A stretch of DNA of 64,000 bases, from positions 25,331,562 through 25,395,561 of the forward strand of contig CM046842.1 of the NCBI GenBank assembly GCA_025618425.1. The letters run 5' to 3'. The notes under the pieces are model-generated. The model searched no databases. It was not told the origin of the DNA and worked only from the letters and a program-made list of their open reading frames with translations. Position 1 is the stretch's first letter, and each line of letters opens with the position of its first letter. The position numbers and the translations under genes were made by a program. Source of the DNA: Heliocidaris tuberculata. Lineage: Eukaryota > Echinodermata > Echinoidea > Camarodonta > Echinometridae. Positions 1 through 11,999 of this stretch are shown piece by piece.

Positions 1-204
1 TATCAGGCCTATGCACATGTACTTGTTTGATGCTAATACAAACTGCACGTGCATGTATGTAAAGACTGGTTTGAATTATATCAAGAGTGTTTGTAAATTG
101 AAGTATCCAACAGCGAATTTTATTTAAAAAATAAAAACAGGCAACATGAATATACAGTTATGTGTCATGCTTATATTCCTGCATTGTTTTTCATGTAAGG
201 TCAC

Positions 205-227
205 AGAGAGAGAGAGAGAGAGAGAGA
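205..227. repeat. (GA)n microsatellite
   Basis: Short uninterrupted run of GA dinucleotides inside an otherwise featureless AT-rich stretch. No gene was recognised in 1-1420. Confidence 0.9.
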
Positions 228-439
228 AAGAAGGTGATACATATTAAGAGAAACAGGACAACAAATGATTAAAAGGAATACATGATAATTGCTGGGGGTG
301 GGGTTGGAGGGGCATGTGCTTGTATCCAAGATAAACAGGAGATTAACCTTCAGACGCCTTTTAATTTTTACATCTCAAACATTTTATCTCTCCTATTTAG
401 TTATTCTGTTTTAATTATTAGGTCAATTATACAGTATTA

Positions 440-800
440 AGTAAGGGGTGGGGGGGGGGGGGGGGCTTGCTGGTACATATGCAAGTAGAGCTGTACACAC
501 AGCCATCATTGTCACACATACAGCTCTACTTGCTGGTACATATGCAAGTAGAGCTGTATGTGTGACAATGATGGCTGTGTGTAAAAATAAAAAAAGAGAA
601 TGGGTACAGTATGAATTTGGATTTAAACATCTTGCCGATTGTGGGATTCATTATAGGCCAATTGTTTAGTATAAATTGGGGGGGGGGGGGGGGGGCTTGC
701 CTGCATATTTGTAAGTATACAGTGTAGATCATTATGTGTGAAAAGGATGGCTGTGTGTAAATAAAGAGAGAATGGGCACATGAAAGTTTTGATAGAAAGC
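440..800 (+). repeat. two-unit tandem repeat, each unit starting with a G run
   Basis: Two diverged units, beginning near 440 and 664. Each has a 16-19 bp G run, then CTTGC, a segment ending in GATGGCTGTGTGTAAA, a purine-rich AAGAGAATGGG block and a CATCTTGC block. Unit spacing is about 220 bp. The first unit also holds the perfect inverted repeat annotated separately. No coding potential is convincing here: the apparent reading frame is translated repeat. Confidence 0.7.
494..583. repeat. perfect 40-bp inverted repeat with 10-bp loop
   Basis: Arms 494-533 and 544-583 are exact reverse complements by eye; the loop is 534-543 (TGGTACATAT). A third, direct copy of the 30 bp from CTTGCTGGTACATATGC onward sits at 466-495, so the structure looks like a recent local duplication-inversion. 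Confidence 0.9.
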
Positions 801-2152
801 ATCTTGCTTATTTAGTGCGATACATATTAACTACACAGTATTCATTTATGTTGTTTCACTTCATGGATGTACATGCGTGTTTTTTTTTTTTTGGGGGGGG
901 GGGAGGAGGTGATGGGTGAACTGATTAGAATGGGGAAGGGTATACATGGGGTATAGGGCAACAGACAGACACTGTCCTCCCTTTAGACAAAGCAAATACA
1001 TGTATAATTACGCTGATCATTTCATGAGACATCGATCACATACATGTATACTTGGTTTCTGTATGGATTACTATATAAGATATTAATTAATATGCAAATT
1101 GAATTTTATATGATTGACATCATTACATGACATCACATTGCTCAAAATACCATCTCTGTGCCTAGAGGCTATATCTGCTCCAAATTATTCAAAGAAATAT
1201 CTCTCTATTTCATGGTTGCTAAGGTAAAAATGTCCCTAGCAACCAATTCTTTACTTTTTCTTTGTTTTCTACTTAATGCCCAAGTTTCAAACGTGGGAAC
1301 ATGTCATTCCTGTTTTGGATACATGTTTTGAACATATCTAGCACATTTTTAGGTACTTCCCAGAGATGGACCACGGAACTCAAAAACTAAGCAAGAAAAC
1401 AGGCCTCGGCCCACGGTCTAGTGGGATTCTACGATATCGATGATTTTGATAAGATATGAATTAGTGCTGATATAAAATCATTAATGTTACACGAGGTTTA
1501 CTGTTTTGAACTCTGAATATTTGTTGAAACTTTATTCCATAAACCGAAGTCTGAAGGATAGTCTATCTTGAGTAGATGTAGACTTGGCTAGGCCTAGGGC
1601 TAAAGCTGTGCTTGGCCTTGGGAGACAAAGTCAAAGAAGATCTAGATCTCTAACCATGTTTAATAAGAACTCTGTTCAACTTCACTTTCACGCCTGACTT
1701 TTTTTCGTTCTTAAAAGACTTGGATCTACTATATTTGGTTCAATTCATGCCATTTGGTCAATTAAACTGACTTAAATTAACTGGAGTCTGATAGAATATG
1801 ATTTTTTTTGGGGGGGGGGGGGGGTGGAGGCAAATGTATTTTGGGCAAAAATTCAGTCTGGTTGTTAAAGCCAGTTTAGGGATCCCTGATCAAAATTTCA
1901 GACACACGTCACTAGAAAGTTTTGTTGCTGAGGCTGTTTCTTTTTCTTTCCAAGAAACTTATGTAGCTTGAATGCACCTTAATAAACATAAGATATCTGA
2001 TGATTATTGAATTTTGACCTTTGAAAAATAATGGATTGGAATTTATTTGCCTGATAAAAACAATTATTATCAATGTAGCTATGAGTATGACTGTAACAAG
2101 AAAGACCCCCCAAAAATGACAACTCTTGTTTTCATTATTTTTCTTTTAACAG

Positions 2153-2251
2153 ATCAAAATGGAAAGGAACCCAAGAAATGTTATTCAAACATTGCGCAAA
2201 TGCAAACTGACCATAATGATGAAGCAGAAATCTAGCCTTCCTAAATTACAG
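2153..2251 (+). other. upstream exon A of the small spliced unit, copy 1
   Basis: Flanked by a good acceptor (TTTTCTTTTAACAG) and a strong donor (GTAAGTTTA). It has an ATG (ATCAAAATGGAAAGG), but its frame stops in the next exon as joined. In the second genomic copy (8039-8138) one inserted C shifts that frame. It is therefore more likely 5' untranslated or non-coding than protein-coding. Confidence 0.5.
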
Positions 2252-2778
2252 GTAAGTTTACAGAACATTTCCTGAGTATCTATATGCTTATACATGTAAA
2301 GTGTAATTTGAATCATTTTATGATTATCATAAATATTGTAATTTAACAGGAAACAAGGAAATGAACTATAGAAGCAATTAGGGCTTCCAGGGGTCCCTAA
2401 ATGTGTTAGTTAAAAGCATATTACAGATGCCCTTACTAGTTGCCATTGATTTTTTAATAGCTTGTCCTTAATGCAAACATTTTAAACCATTACCAACAAA
2501 GCCCAGCATTGTGTGTAAGCATGGAAAAGAAAGAGAAGATTACACTTCACATTTATTCACAATACAATCTGTGAAAACGGTCTCTCTTGAGCTTTGATCT
2601 ATGATCTGAATTAGATGTATTTAGATGTTTGAGAAGATAAAAAAAAAAGAAGTCACAATTAGTGGAGTACAAGTATTTCTGTGAAATATATATTGTGTAC
2701 CTCTAAATTACTTTCATTTATACTTGCACTTATAAATTTATTTATTTATCCTCTTTTTACACAGCATGATTCTTTACA

Positions 2779-3327
2779 ATGGATGGTGAAAGAATATTGA
2801 GATACACAATCCAGAGAAATGAACAAAGAGCAGATATACTGACCTGCATGCTCAAGCTTGGAGAGGTAGGCCTTTACTGTGCATAATTAAATTTGGCAAT
2901 TACCCCCCCCCCCCCACAAAAAAAAAGTTTTCATAAAATATATCAATATAAAAAATATATAATAGGCCTATATCAGTAGTACACAGCTTGAAGAGGAAGC
3001 AAGTTATTTAAAAACTATTGTAATTTCCTTTCCCTCTCACCTGAAAAAGAATTTTTAGTCAAATATAGGAATTTTACTTAATTTTCATAAGGATTCATCA
3101 TTTCCATTTTCATGCTTACAAAAGAACTTAATTTTAATGAATGTGGGTAAAATAGCTTTTTATCAAGCAATATTCACTCTGTTTGAGTCATGCATATATA
3201 CATATCTGGCACATTGCAGTCCTTTCTTATTGTTTACGACCTTAATAGTTTTTAATTTGTTCTATTTTCTCTTTTCATTCAACAGACTTACGGATTACCA
3301 CTGCAGCTCTTCATTCCTGTAAGCTAG
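2779..3327 (+). CDS. small spliced reading frame, 42 residues, copy 1 (function unknown)
   Basis: Two exons: 2765-2865 (acceptor TTTTTACACAG, donor GTAGGC) and one starting at 3286 (acceptor CTTTTCATTCAACAG). ATG at 2779 gives MDGERILRYTIQRNE... and continues in phase 0 to ...GLPLQLFIPVS, stop at 3325-3327. An AATAAA at 3380-3385 could end the transcript. A possible donor (GTAAGC) lies just before the stop, so the exon could instead splice onward. No family is recognised and no signal peptide or membrane segment is seen. In favour: the same frame and splice sites are kept in the second copy. Against: the product is very short. Could be a non-coding RNA. Confidence 0.4.
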
Positions 3328-4559
3328 ATCAGCAGTCTCACGAGTGGATACATGCAATGAAGTTGGCGATTTCATTCAGAATAAAACAATACAGATATCC
3401 CTAACAAGGGTTTCTGATTTGGAGGATTTTTGTTTGAATATTGCATTTGCTGAAATTCTAAAAAATAAGTGCCTTCAGCTGAATGAAATTTAACAAAACC
3501 TAGATTTGATTTATGTCAGTGACCATTTCAACAGTATAATAGAATGAAACAGTTGATATGCAAATTGCTTGAGAACTTGTGAGAAAAACCAAATATTCAT
3601 TCAGTGATATACTGTACTAGTAAGTGATATGAAAATTTGACTTACCACTAGACTTCTGCAAGGATGTGCAATTTCAATATTTTTTTTTTTCAAATTATAA
3701 ACTTGTTATTTGAATTGATATTTATTGTTATTAAATAGACAAAAAAAAAACCAAAGGATTTAGTTCATCTCTTTTATCATTTTAAGGGGATGGAAAGTCA
3801 TCTATCTAGTTACCTTTAACATTTACATATTCTGAGAGCTTTTTAATTCTAACTTGAATTCTCATTTTAGTGATAATGTTCATGTGATATACTTTAAAAT
3901 AGAGTATTCAAAGGGGGGGGGGGGGGCAGGGGTTCCATAACTAGAAATGTTAAATGAAAAGTTTGTGTGAAAGGTAAGCCAGAGTTAGAATGGAATGAGA
4001 AAGATAAAAAATGAGAGAAAAAGCAGTGGTATCGCTCGAGGGGGTGGGGGTGGAAGGGGGCAGTATCAGATTTAGGGGGCACTTCCGGCCCATGCCCCCT
4101 TGATACAGAGTGACATACCTTCAGTATACAACTTCAAGATTGTACCCCCTCCCCCCGCCTCCTTTGAAATGACCTTTTTCAACTTGTCAGAGAATTTTCT
4201 GCAATGTGTGCCCCATCTTTTACAAAATCCTGGATGCACAACTGGTGTGGCGGGATGGCAATACACCTTAATATTTGTAACGTTTCAAACTGTCAGTATT
4301 TTGGCATGTCCAAAAATATATAAAAATATAAACTTCAGTTTTACTTTTTCATTGTTGGAAATTTGTGGGAATTTTTTTTCTTGGCACAGTTACTATTGCC
4401 CCATTCATAATTCTCTAGCGACACCCCTGTCATGCCTGCGTATGTGAAAGGGAGAGTGAAGACAATAAGCTTTGACTGGAATGGTCAATCATAAGTTGAT
4501 GGAAATGAATAGTATTGTATAAGACTTGTGATTGAGTGGTGACTTACAGGCATGAAAGC

Positions 4560-5281
4560 TGGAAAGGAATGGCAACAGTGGCGTCTGGACCTTGGCGTCA
4601 AGAGGGGTTAAAAAAAAAAAAAGGGTTATCAATGGCGACAATTCCCCCCCCCCCAACAGCCCTCCAAAAGTCGCTCGGGGGGGGGGGGGGGGTCGAGAAT
4701 TTTTTTTCGCCAGCCCTCCCAAAGTCGCTTAGTGGATCGGGGGGGGGGGGGGGGTTATCAGATTTTATGGGGTCCAGTTTTCCTCCATAATTCTCTGACA
4801 AGCATTAAAGAAAAAAAAAAGAGGAGGTCAGTTCCGAAAATTGTTCGCCAGCCCTCCAAAAGTCGCTCAGTGGGGGGTGTCGAGAATCTTGTTCAGGAAC
4901 CTGATAACCTTTTTTTTTCTTCAAAACTTGTCAGGTGGCACTCTGCCCCCCCCCCCCCCCTTGCCCCCGGCCCCCTTGGGTACGTTAGTGAATGGCAACA
5001 TATAAATTTTACTCACAAATGCAAAGTAAAAGTTAGAAGATAATTCTTCCCGGTATTTTGATTGTTCCAGTGGCGCTCAGTGAGGGGGGGGGGGGGGGGG
5101 GGGGGAGTTATCAGATGTTTTCCTCCATAATCATAATTCTGTGACAAGCAAAAACAAAAAACAAAAAATTCTAAATTCTAAAACTCTGCTTGAAGGGAGA
5201 CCCGTATTTTTTTCTTCTCGCCAGCTCTCCCAAACTCGCTCAGTGCGGTACTTTTTTCCCCCAGCCCTCAAAATAGACGCT

Positions 5282-5319
<38 letters not shown>

Positions 5320-5690
5320 TTACATGTTTTCCTCCATAATTCTCTGACAAGCAAGAAAAAAAAATTATGCCCCCTGCCCCCCCCCCCCTCCCCCTCAGCT
5401 ACGCTAGTGGATTGTTCCTTTTAATAAAATAAAAAATCCCTTTCAAAAAAGAACAAATGTACACTTATATTATTTTTAAAAAATAAAAATAAAAAGATCA
5501 TTTACATCAAGACTCCCCAGCCCTCAAAATAGACGCTCGGGGGGAGGGGGGGGGGGGGGGAGGGGTATCACATGTTTTCCTCCATAATTCTCTGACAAAC
5601 AAGAAAAAAAAAAGGGAGGAAAAGTTGTCGGGGGCACCCTGCCCCCCCCCCCCCCTCCCTCAGCTACGCTAGTGGATTGTTCCTTTTAAT
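4560..5690 (+). repeat. array of G-tract repeat units, copy 1
   Basis: Repeated modules of the form CGCCAGCCCTCCAAAAGTCGC, a G run of 12-31 bp, TATCA, TTTTCCTCCATAATTCTCTGACAAGCA, then an A run. At least five modules are recognisable. The longest G run is 31 bp at 5286-5316. C-rich pieces ending CCTCAGCTACGCTAGTGG recur between units. The same module occurs in the element at 54883-55275. Reading frames here are translated low-complexity DNA. Confidence 0.8.
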
Positions 5691-6119
5691 ACAATTCAAA
5701 ATCCCTTCTAAAAAAGAACAAACGTACACTTTAAAAACAAAAAATCATTTATATCAAGACTAACTAAAAAGTTAAAGAAAAACCTCAATTAACTAAAGGA
5801 CCCCATTCCCTCACCCCCAAATGAAGATCATCCTTTCTGTTGTGAAAACCATCCCTGAAAAAAAATCCTACACTGCAAGAGGGGTTTTTTGTTTTTGTGT
5901 TTTTCATTATACATATATGTTTCATTTATTTATTCATTTATTTATCATTTATCCTTTATGCATATCAAATGAATATATTTACCGGTATTAAGTATATCAA
6001 CAACATAAGAGACTTATGCCACTGGTGACGTGTCAAGTACTTTACATTTACTTTTACATTATCTGTATCCATGATTAGATTTGATTCGGTCTGTCCGGTT
6101 ACATTTTTAGCTTTATTTA

Positions 6120-6480
6120 CTTGTTTACAAATTTGCAAAGCGATATATTTTTTTCCGGAGATCGATTACAATTAAAGTGCATTGACCGAGTACCGTCTGC
6201 CACAATTAGAAATTACCGACGCTGATTCGCCGAATCTGTACGTTGAAGCGATGAATACATTACCATAAATGCATATATTACTGAATTTGACCTTTCTTAC
6301 TGCGCATGCTCTAAGCTGATGCGCGTAATGTGTTTCATACCGCGTACAAACTAATGCTACTCTCGGGGAGCATCTTACAAAATGAATCATGCATTTACGC
6401 TCATGAATTATGCAAAGGTGCTTATCGGGCCTTCTAATGGACCCCGACAAGATGGCGGAGCTTTAGGGGCCTGACTGTAG
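6120..6480. promoter_or_regulatory. CpG-containing block with YY1-like site, possible promoter (copy 1)
   Basis: Compared with the AT-rich surroundings, this block is rich in CpG and unique-looking sequence and contains GACAAGATGGCGGAGC at 6449-6464, matching the AAGATGGCGGC-type YY1 motif common near transcription starts. The downstream small spliced unit (8039 onward) lacks an obvious first exon; a candidate donor, CAAGGTGAGTAG, lies near 6809-6820. The promoter role is inferred. Confidence 0.35.
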
Positions 6481-7316
6481 CATGCATATATCCATAGACG
6501 TATAATAGATTTACTAGACGGAAAGCAGCACACGCGGAAATCATTACGCGAATGGAATTAGGCCCCGCCTCTTTCGGATCATTTGAAGAGCCCGATAAGC
6601 ACCCGATACGTTGCATTATTCATATTTCTTGTGCGTGTCAGTTTATTGTGAAACTTTGATTGGATGCTAGGTCATGAATATGTACATAATTCGATAGTAT
6701 CGATCAAAATTTACTTGACCTCAACTTCGTCAATTCAAGACCTATTAATTATGCAGATTATATGCCAGACGTCATCCGCACGAAATGAGAGATGTTAGTT
6801 CAAAAGGACAAGGTGAGTAGAGGTCAAATTATCATTAAATTTCGTACATTTAGTTTATTAATAAAAATAACTTGTACAATTCTAGGTGATCTACGATAAT
6901 TTATCTATATTTCAAAAGGATTCACAAGAGTTGTGTTGAAAAAGGATTGAAACAATTTTCTCTCGAAATTACAGTTCTAAATTTATCGTCGAGATGTAGT
7001 TTGACACGGAGATCGCTGTCCTCACACGCTGCGGCTCATGACAGCTACCCGGGCAGTCACGGGTCAGTTTCAGCCACTGGCGCGGTGGCTATTTCGACAG
7101 CGTCAAAAATTCAATACATGCAAACAAGTTGGATCTAAGAAGATCTAAACAGATCTAACGTTATTAAACTCTAAATGGTGATAGACTGTATTGCATAACC
7201 ATAAGCTTAATTTCCTCATGTTGTTCATCTGTATGGTGCACACAAGCGTATTCGTTAGTCCAACTACGAGACTACGGTTAACGTTACTCGTTAGATTTGG
7301 AATCTGTGACTGTGTG
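6474..7316. other. spacer between the two duplicated segments
   Basis: Unique sequence not shared with the region before copy 1. It holds an inverted match GTGCTTATCGGGC (about 6419) to GCCCGATAAGCAC (about 6590) crossing the duplication edge, a possible splice donor near 6814 and several AGATCT palindromes near 7130-7160. No gene is recognised. Confidence 0.5.
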
Positions 7317-8038
7317 GTGGGATTCTACGATATCGATGATTTTGATAAGATATGAATTAGTGCTGATATAAAATCATTAATGTTACACGAGGTTTACTGT
7401 TTTGAACTCTGAATATTTGTTGAAACTTTATTCCATAAACCGAAGTCTGAAGGATAGTCTATCTTGAGTAGATGTAGACTTGGCTAGGCCTAGGGCTAAA
7501 GCTGTGCTTGGCCTTGGGGGACAAAGTCAAAGAAGATCTAGATCTCTAACCATGTTTAATAAGAACTCTGTTCAACTTCACTTTCACGCCTGACTTTTTT
7601 TCGTTCTTAAAAGACTTGGATCTACTATATTTGGTTCAATTCATGCCATTTGGTCAATTAAACTGACTTAAATTAACTGGAGTCTGATAGAATATGATTT
7701 TTTTTTGGGGGGGGGGTGGAGGCAAATGTATTTTGGGCAAAAATTCAGTCTGGTTGTTAAAGCCAGTTTAGGGATCCCTGTTCAAAATTTCAGACACACG
7801 TCACTAGAAAGTTTTGTTGCTGAGGCTGTTTCTTTTTCTTTCCAAGAAACTTATGTAGCTTGAATGCACCTTAATAAACATAAGATAGCTGATGATTATT
7901 GAATTTTGACCTTTGAAAAATAATGGATTGGAATTTATTTGCCTGATAAAAACAATTATTATCAATGTAGCTATGACTGTAACAAGAAAGACCCCCCAAA
8001 AATGACAACTCTTGTTTTCATTATTTTTTTTTTAACAG

Positions 8039-8138
8039 ATCAAAATGGAAAGGAACCCAAGAAATGTTATTCAAACATTGCGCAAATGCAAACTGACCAT
8101 ACATGATGAAGCAGAAATCTAGCCTTCCTAAATTACAG
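8039..8138 (+). other. upstream exon A of the small spliced unit, copy 2
   Basis: Same acceptor (TTTTTTAACAG) and donor (GTAAGTTTA) as copy 1. One extra C (ACCATACATGATG against ACCATAATGATG) changes the reading frame after KCKLTI, so the exon is unlikely to be under coding constraint. Confidence 0.5.
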
Positions 8139-8665
8139 GTAAGTTTACAGAACATTTCCTGAGTATCTATATGCTTATACATGTAAAGTGTAATTTGAAT
8201 CATTTTATGATTATCATAAATATTGTAATTTAACAGGAAACAAGGAAATGAACTATAGAAGCAATTAGGGCTTCCAGGGGTCCCTAAATGTGTTAGTTAA
8301 AAGCATATTACAGATGCCCTTACTAGTTGCCATTGATTTTTTAATAGCTTGTCCTTAATGCAAACATTTTAAACCATTACCAACAAAGCCCAGCATTGTG
8401 TGTAAGCATGGAAAAGAAAGAGAAGATTACACTTCACATTTATTCACAATACAATCTGTGAAAACGGTCTCTTTTGAGCTTTGATCTATGATCTGAATTA
8501 GATGTATTTAGATGTTTGAGAAGATAAAAAAAAAAAAAGTCACAATTAGTGGAGTACAAGTATTTCTGTGAAATATATATTGTGTACCTCTAAATTACTT
8601 TTATTTATACTTGCACTTATAAATTTATTTATTTATCCTCTTTTTACACAGCATTATTCTTTACA

Positions 8666-9213
8666 ATGGATGGTGAAAGAATATTGAGATACACAATCCA
8701 GAGAAATGAACAAAGAGCAGATATACTGACCTGCATGCTCAAGCTTGGAGAGGTAGGCCTTTACTGTGCATAATTAAATTTGGCAATTACCCCCCCCCCC
8801 CCACAAAAAAAAAGTTTTCAAAAAATATATCAATATAAAAAATATATAATAGGCCTATATCAGTAGTACACAACTTGAAGAGGAAGCAAGTTATTTAAAA
8901 CTATTGTAATTTCCTTTCCCTCTCACCAGAAAAAGAATTTTTAGTCAAATATAGGAATTTTACTTAATTTTTATAAGGATTCATCATTTCCATTTTCATG
9001 CTTACAAAAGAACTTAATTGTAATGAATGTGGGTAAAATAGCTTTTTATCAAGCAATATTCACTCTGTTTGAGTCATGCATATATACATATCTGGCACAT
9101 TGGAGTCCTTTCTTATTGTTTACGACCTTAATAGTTTTTAATTTGTTCTATTTTCTCTTTTCATTCAACAGACTTACGGATTACCACTACAGCTCTTCAT
9201 TCCTGTAAGCTAG
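8666..9213 (+). CDS. small spliced reading frame, 42 residues, copy 2 (function unknown)
   Basis: Exons 8652-8752 and 9172 onward, with the same splice sites as copy 1. Translation from ATG 8666 to TAG 9211-9213 gives the same 42 residues as the first copy; the only change noticed in this frame is silent (CTG to CTA, Leu). AATAAA at 9266-9271. Function is not recognised, and the retained frame may only reflect a recent duplication. Confidence 0.4.
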
Positions 9214-10439
9214 ATCAGCAGTCTCACGAGTGGATACATGCAATGAAGTTGGCGATTTCATTCAGAATAAAACAATACAGATATCCTTAACAAGGGTTTC
9301 TGATTTGGAGGATTTTTGTTTGAATATTGCATTTGCTGAAATTCTAAAAAATAAGTGCCTTCAGCTGAATGAAATTTAACAAAACCTAGATTTGATTTAT
9401 GTCAGTGACCATTTCAACAGTATAATAGAATGAAACAGTTGATATGCAAATTGCTTGAGAACTTGTGAGAAAAACCAAATATTCATTCAGTGATATACAG
9501 TACTAGTAAGTGATATGAAAATTTGACTTACCACTAGACTTCTGCAAGGATGTGCAATTTCAATATTTTTTTTTTCTTCAAATTATAAACTTGTTATTTG
9601 AATTGATATTTATTGTTATTAAATAGACAAAAAAAAACAAAGGATTTAGTTCATCTCTTTTATCATGTTAAGGGGATGGAAAGTCATCTATCTAGTTACC
9701 TTTAACATTTACATATTCTGAGAGCTTTTTAATTCTAACTTGAATTCTCATTTTAGTGATAATGTTCATGGGATATACTTTTACATAGAGTATTCAAAGG
9801 GGGGGGGGGGGGCAGGGGTTCCATAACTAGAAATGTTAAATGAAAAGTTTGTGTGAAAGGTAAGCCAGAGTTAGAATGGAATGAGAAAGATAAAAAATGA
9901 GAGAAAAAGCAGTGGTATCGCTCGAGGGGGTGGGGGTGGAAGGGGGCAGTATCAGATTTAGGGGGCACTTCCGGCCCATGCCCCCCTTGATACAGAGTGA
10001 CATACCTTCAGTATACAACTTCAAGATTGTACCCCCTCCCCCTGCCTCCTTTGAAATGACCTTTTTCAACTTGTCAGAGAATTTTCTGCAATGTGTGCCC
10101 CATCTTTTACAAAATCCTGGATGCACAACTGGTGTGGCGGGATGGCAATACACCTTAATATTTGTAACGTTTCAAACTGTCAGTATTTTGGCATGTCCAA
10201 AAATATATAAAAATATAAACTTCAGTTTTACTTTTTCATTGTTGGAAATTTGTGGGAATTTTTTTTTCTTGGCACAGTTACTATTGCCCCATTCATAATT
10301 CTCTAGCGACACCCCTGTCATGCCTGCGTATGTGAAAGGGAGAGTGAAGACAATAAGCTTTGACTGGAATGGTCAATCATAAGTTGATGGAAATGAATAG
10401 TATTGTATAAGACTTGTGATTGAGTGGTGACTTAGAGGC

Positions 10440-11160
10440 ATGAGAGCTGGAAAGGAATGGCAACAGTGGCGTCTGGACCTTGGCGTCAAGAGGGGTTAAA
10501 AAAAAAAAAAAGGGTTATCAATGGCGACAATTCCCCCCCCCCCAACAGCCCTCCAAAAGTCGCTCGGGGGGGGGGGGGTCGAGAATTTTTTTTCGCCAGC
10601 CCTCCCAAAGTCGCTTAGTGGATCGGGGGGGGGGGGGGTATCAGATTTTATGGGGTCCAGTTTTCCTCCATAATTCTCTGACAAGCATTAAAGAAAAAAA
10701 AAAGAGGAGGTCAGTTCCGAAAATTGTTCGCCAGCCCTCCAAAAGTCGCTCATTGGGGGGTGTCGAGAATCTTGTTCAGGAACCCGATAACCTTTTTTTT
10801 TCTTCAAAACTTGTCAGGTGGCACTCTGCCCCCCCCCCCCCCTTGCCCCCGGCCCCCTTGGGTACGTTAGTGAATGGCAACATATAAATTTTACTCACAA
10901 ATGCAAAGTAAAAGTTAGAAGATAATTCTTCCCGGTATTTCGATTGTTCCAGTGGCGCTCAGTGAGGGGGGGGGGGGGGGGGGGGAGTTATCAGATGTTT
11001 TCCTCCATAATCATAATTCTGTGACAAGCAAAAACAAAAAACAAAAAATTCTAAATTCTAAAACTCTGCTTGAAGGGAGACCCGTATTTTTTTCTTATCG
11101 CCAGCTCTCCCAAACTCGCTCAGTGCGGTACTTTTTCCCCCAGCCCTCAAAATAGACGCT

Positions 11161-11191
<31 letters not shown>

Positions 11192-11570
11192 TTATTACAT
11201 GTTTTCCTCCATAATTCTCTGACAAGCAAGAAAAAAAAATTATGCCCCCTCCCCCCCCCCCCTCAGCTACGCTAGTGGATTGTTCCTTTTAATAAAATAA
11301 AAAATCCCTTTCAAAAAAGAACAAATGTACACTTATATTATTTTTAAAAAATAAATATAAAACGATCATTTACATCAAGACTTCCCAGCCTTCAAAATAG
11401 ACGCTCGGGGGGGGGGGGGGGGGGAGGGGTATCACATGTTTTCCTCCATAATTCTCTGACAAACAAAAAAAAAAGGGAGGAAAAATTGTCGGGGGTACCC
11501 TGCCCCCTCCCCCCTCCCCCCTCCCTCAGCTACGCTAGTGGATTGTTCCTTTTAATACAATTCAAAATCC
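10440..11570 (+). repeat. array of G-tract repeat units, copy 2
   Basis: Same modules and order as 4560-5690. G-run lengths differ between the copies (for example 31 against 27 bp), showing that these tracts change faster than the surrounding DNA, or that they are assembly-sensitive. Confidence 0.8.
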
Positions 11571-11999
11571 CTTCTAAAAAAGAACAAACGTACACTTTAA
11601 AAACAAAAAATCATTTATATCAAGACTAACTAAAAAGTTAAAGAAAAACCTCAATTAACTAAAGGACCCCATTCCCTCATCCCCAAATGAAGATCATCCT
11701 TTCTGTTGTGAAAACCATCCCTGAAAAAAAATCCTACACTGCAAGAGGGGTTTTTTGTTTTTGTCTTTTTTCATTATACATATATGTTTCATTTATTTAT
11801 TCATTTATTTATCATTTATCCTTTATGCATATCAAATGAATATATTTACCGGTATTAAGTATATCAACAACAAAAGAGACTTATACCACTGGTGACGTGT
11901 CAAGTACTTTACATTTACTTTTACATTATCTGTATCCATGATTAGATTTGATTCGGTCTGTCCGGTTACATTTTTAGCTTTATTTACTTGTTTACAAAT

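Larger units (their letters stand above)
1421..6473 (+). repeat. segmental duplication, copy 1 (~5.05 kb)
   Basis: From GTGGGATTCTACGATATCG to GGAGCTTTAGGGGCCTG this segment matches 7317-12338 almost base for base in the same orientation, including introns, homopolymers and repeat arrays. Differences seen are scattered single substitutions, small indels and homopolymer length changes. The ~840 bp between the copies is unrelated, so this is a direct duplication with a spacer. Confidence 0.95.

Noticed and set aside
4072..5043. Several overlapping Gly/Pro-rich frames around 4.1-5.3, 9.8-11.2 and 54.9-55.3 kb
   Set aside because: They are translations of G/C homopolymers and repeat modules, present on both strands at once.
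6172..6450. Minus-strand 92-codon frame (also at 12039-12257)
   Set aside because: The frame is shorter in the second copy, has no domain and overlaps a CpG-containing, promoter-like block.
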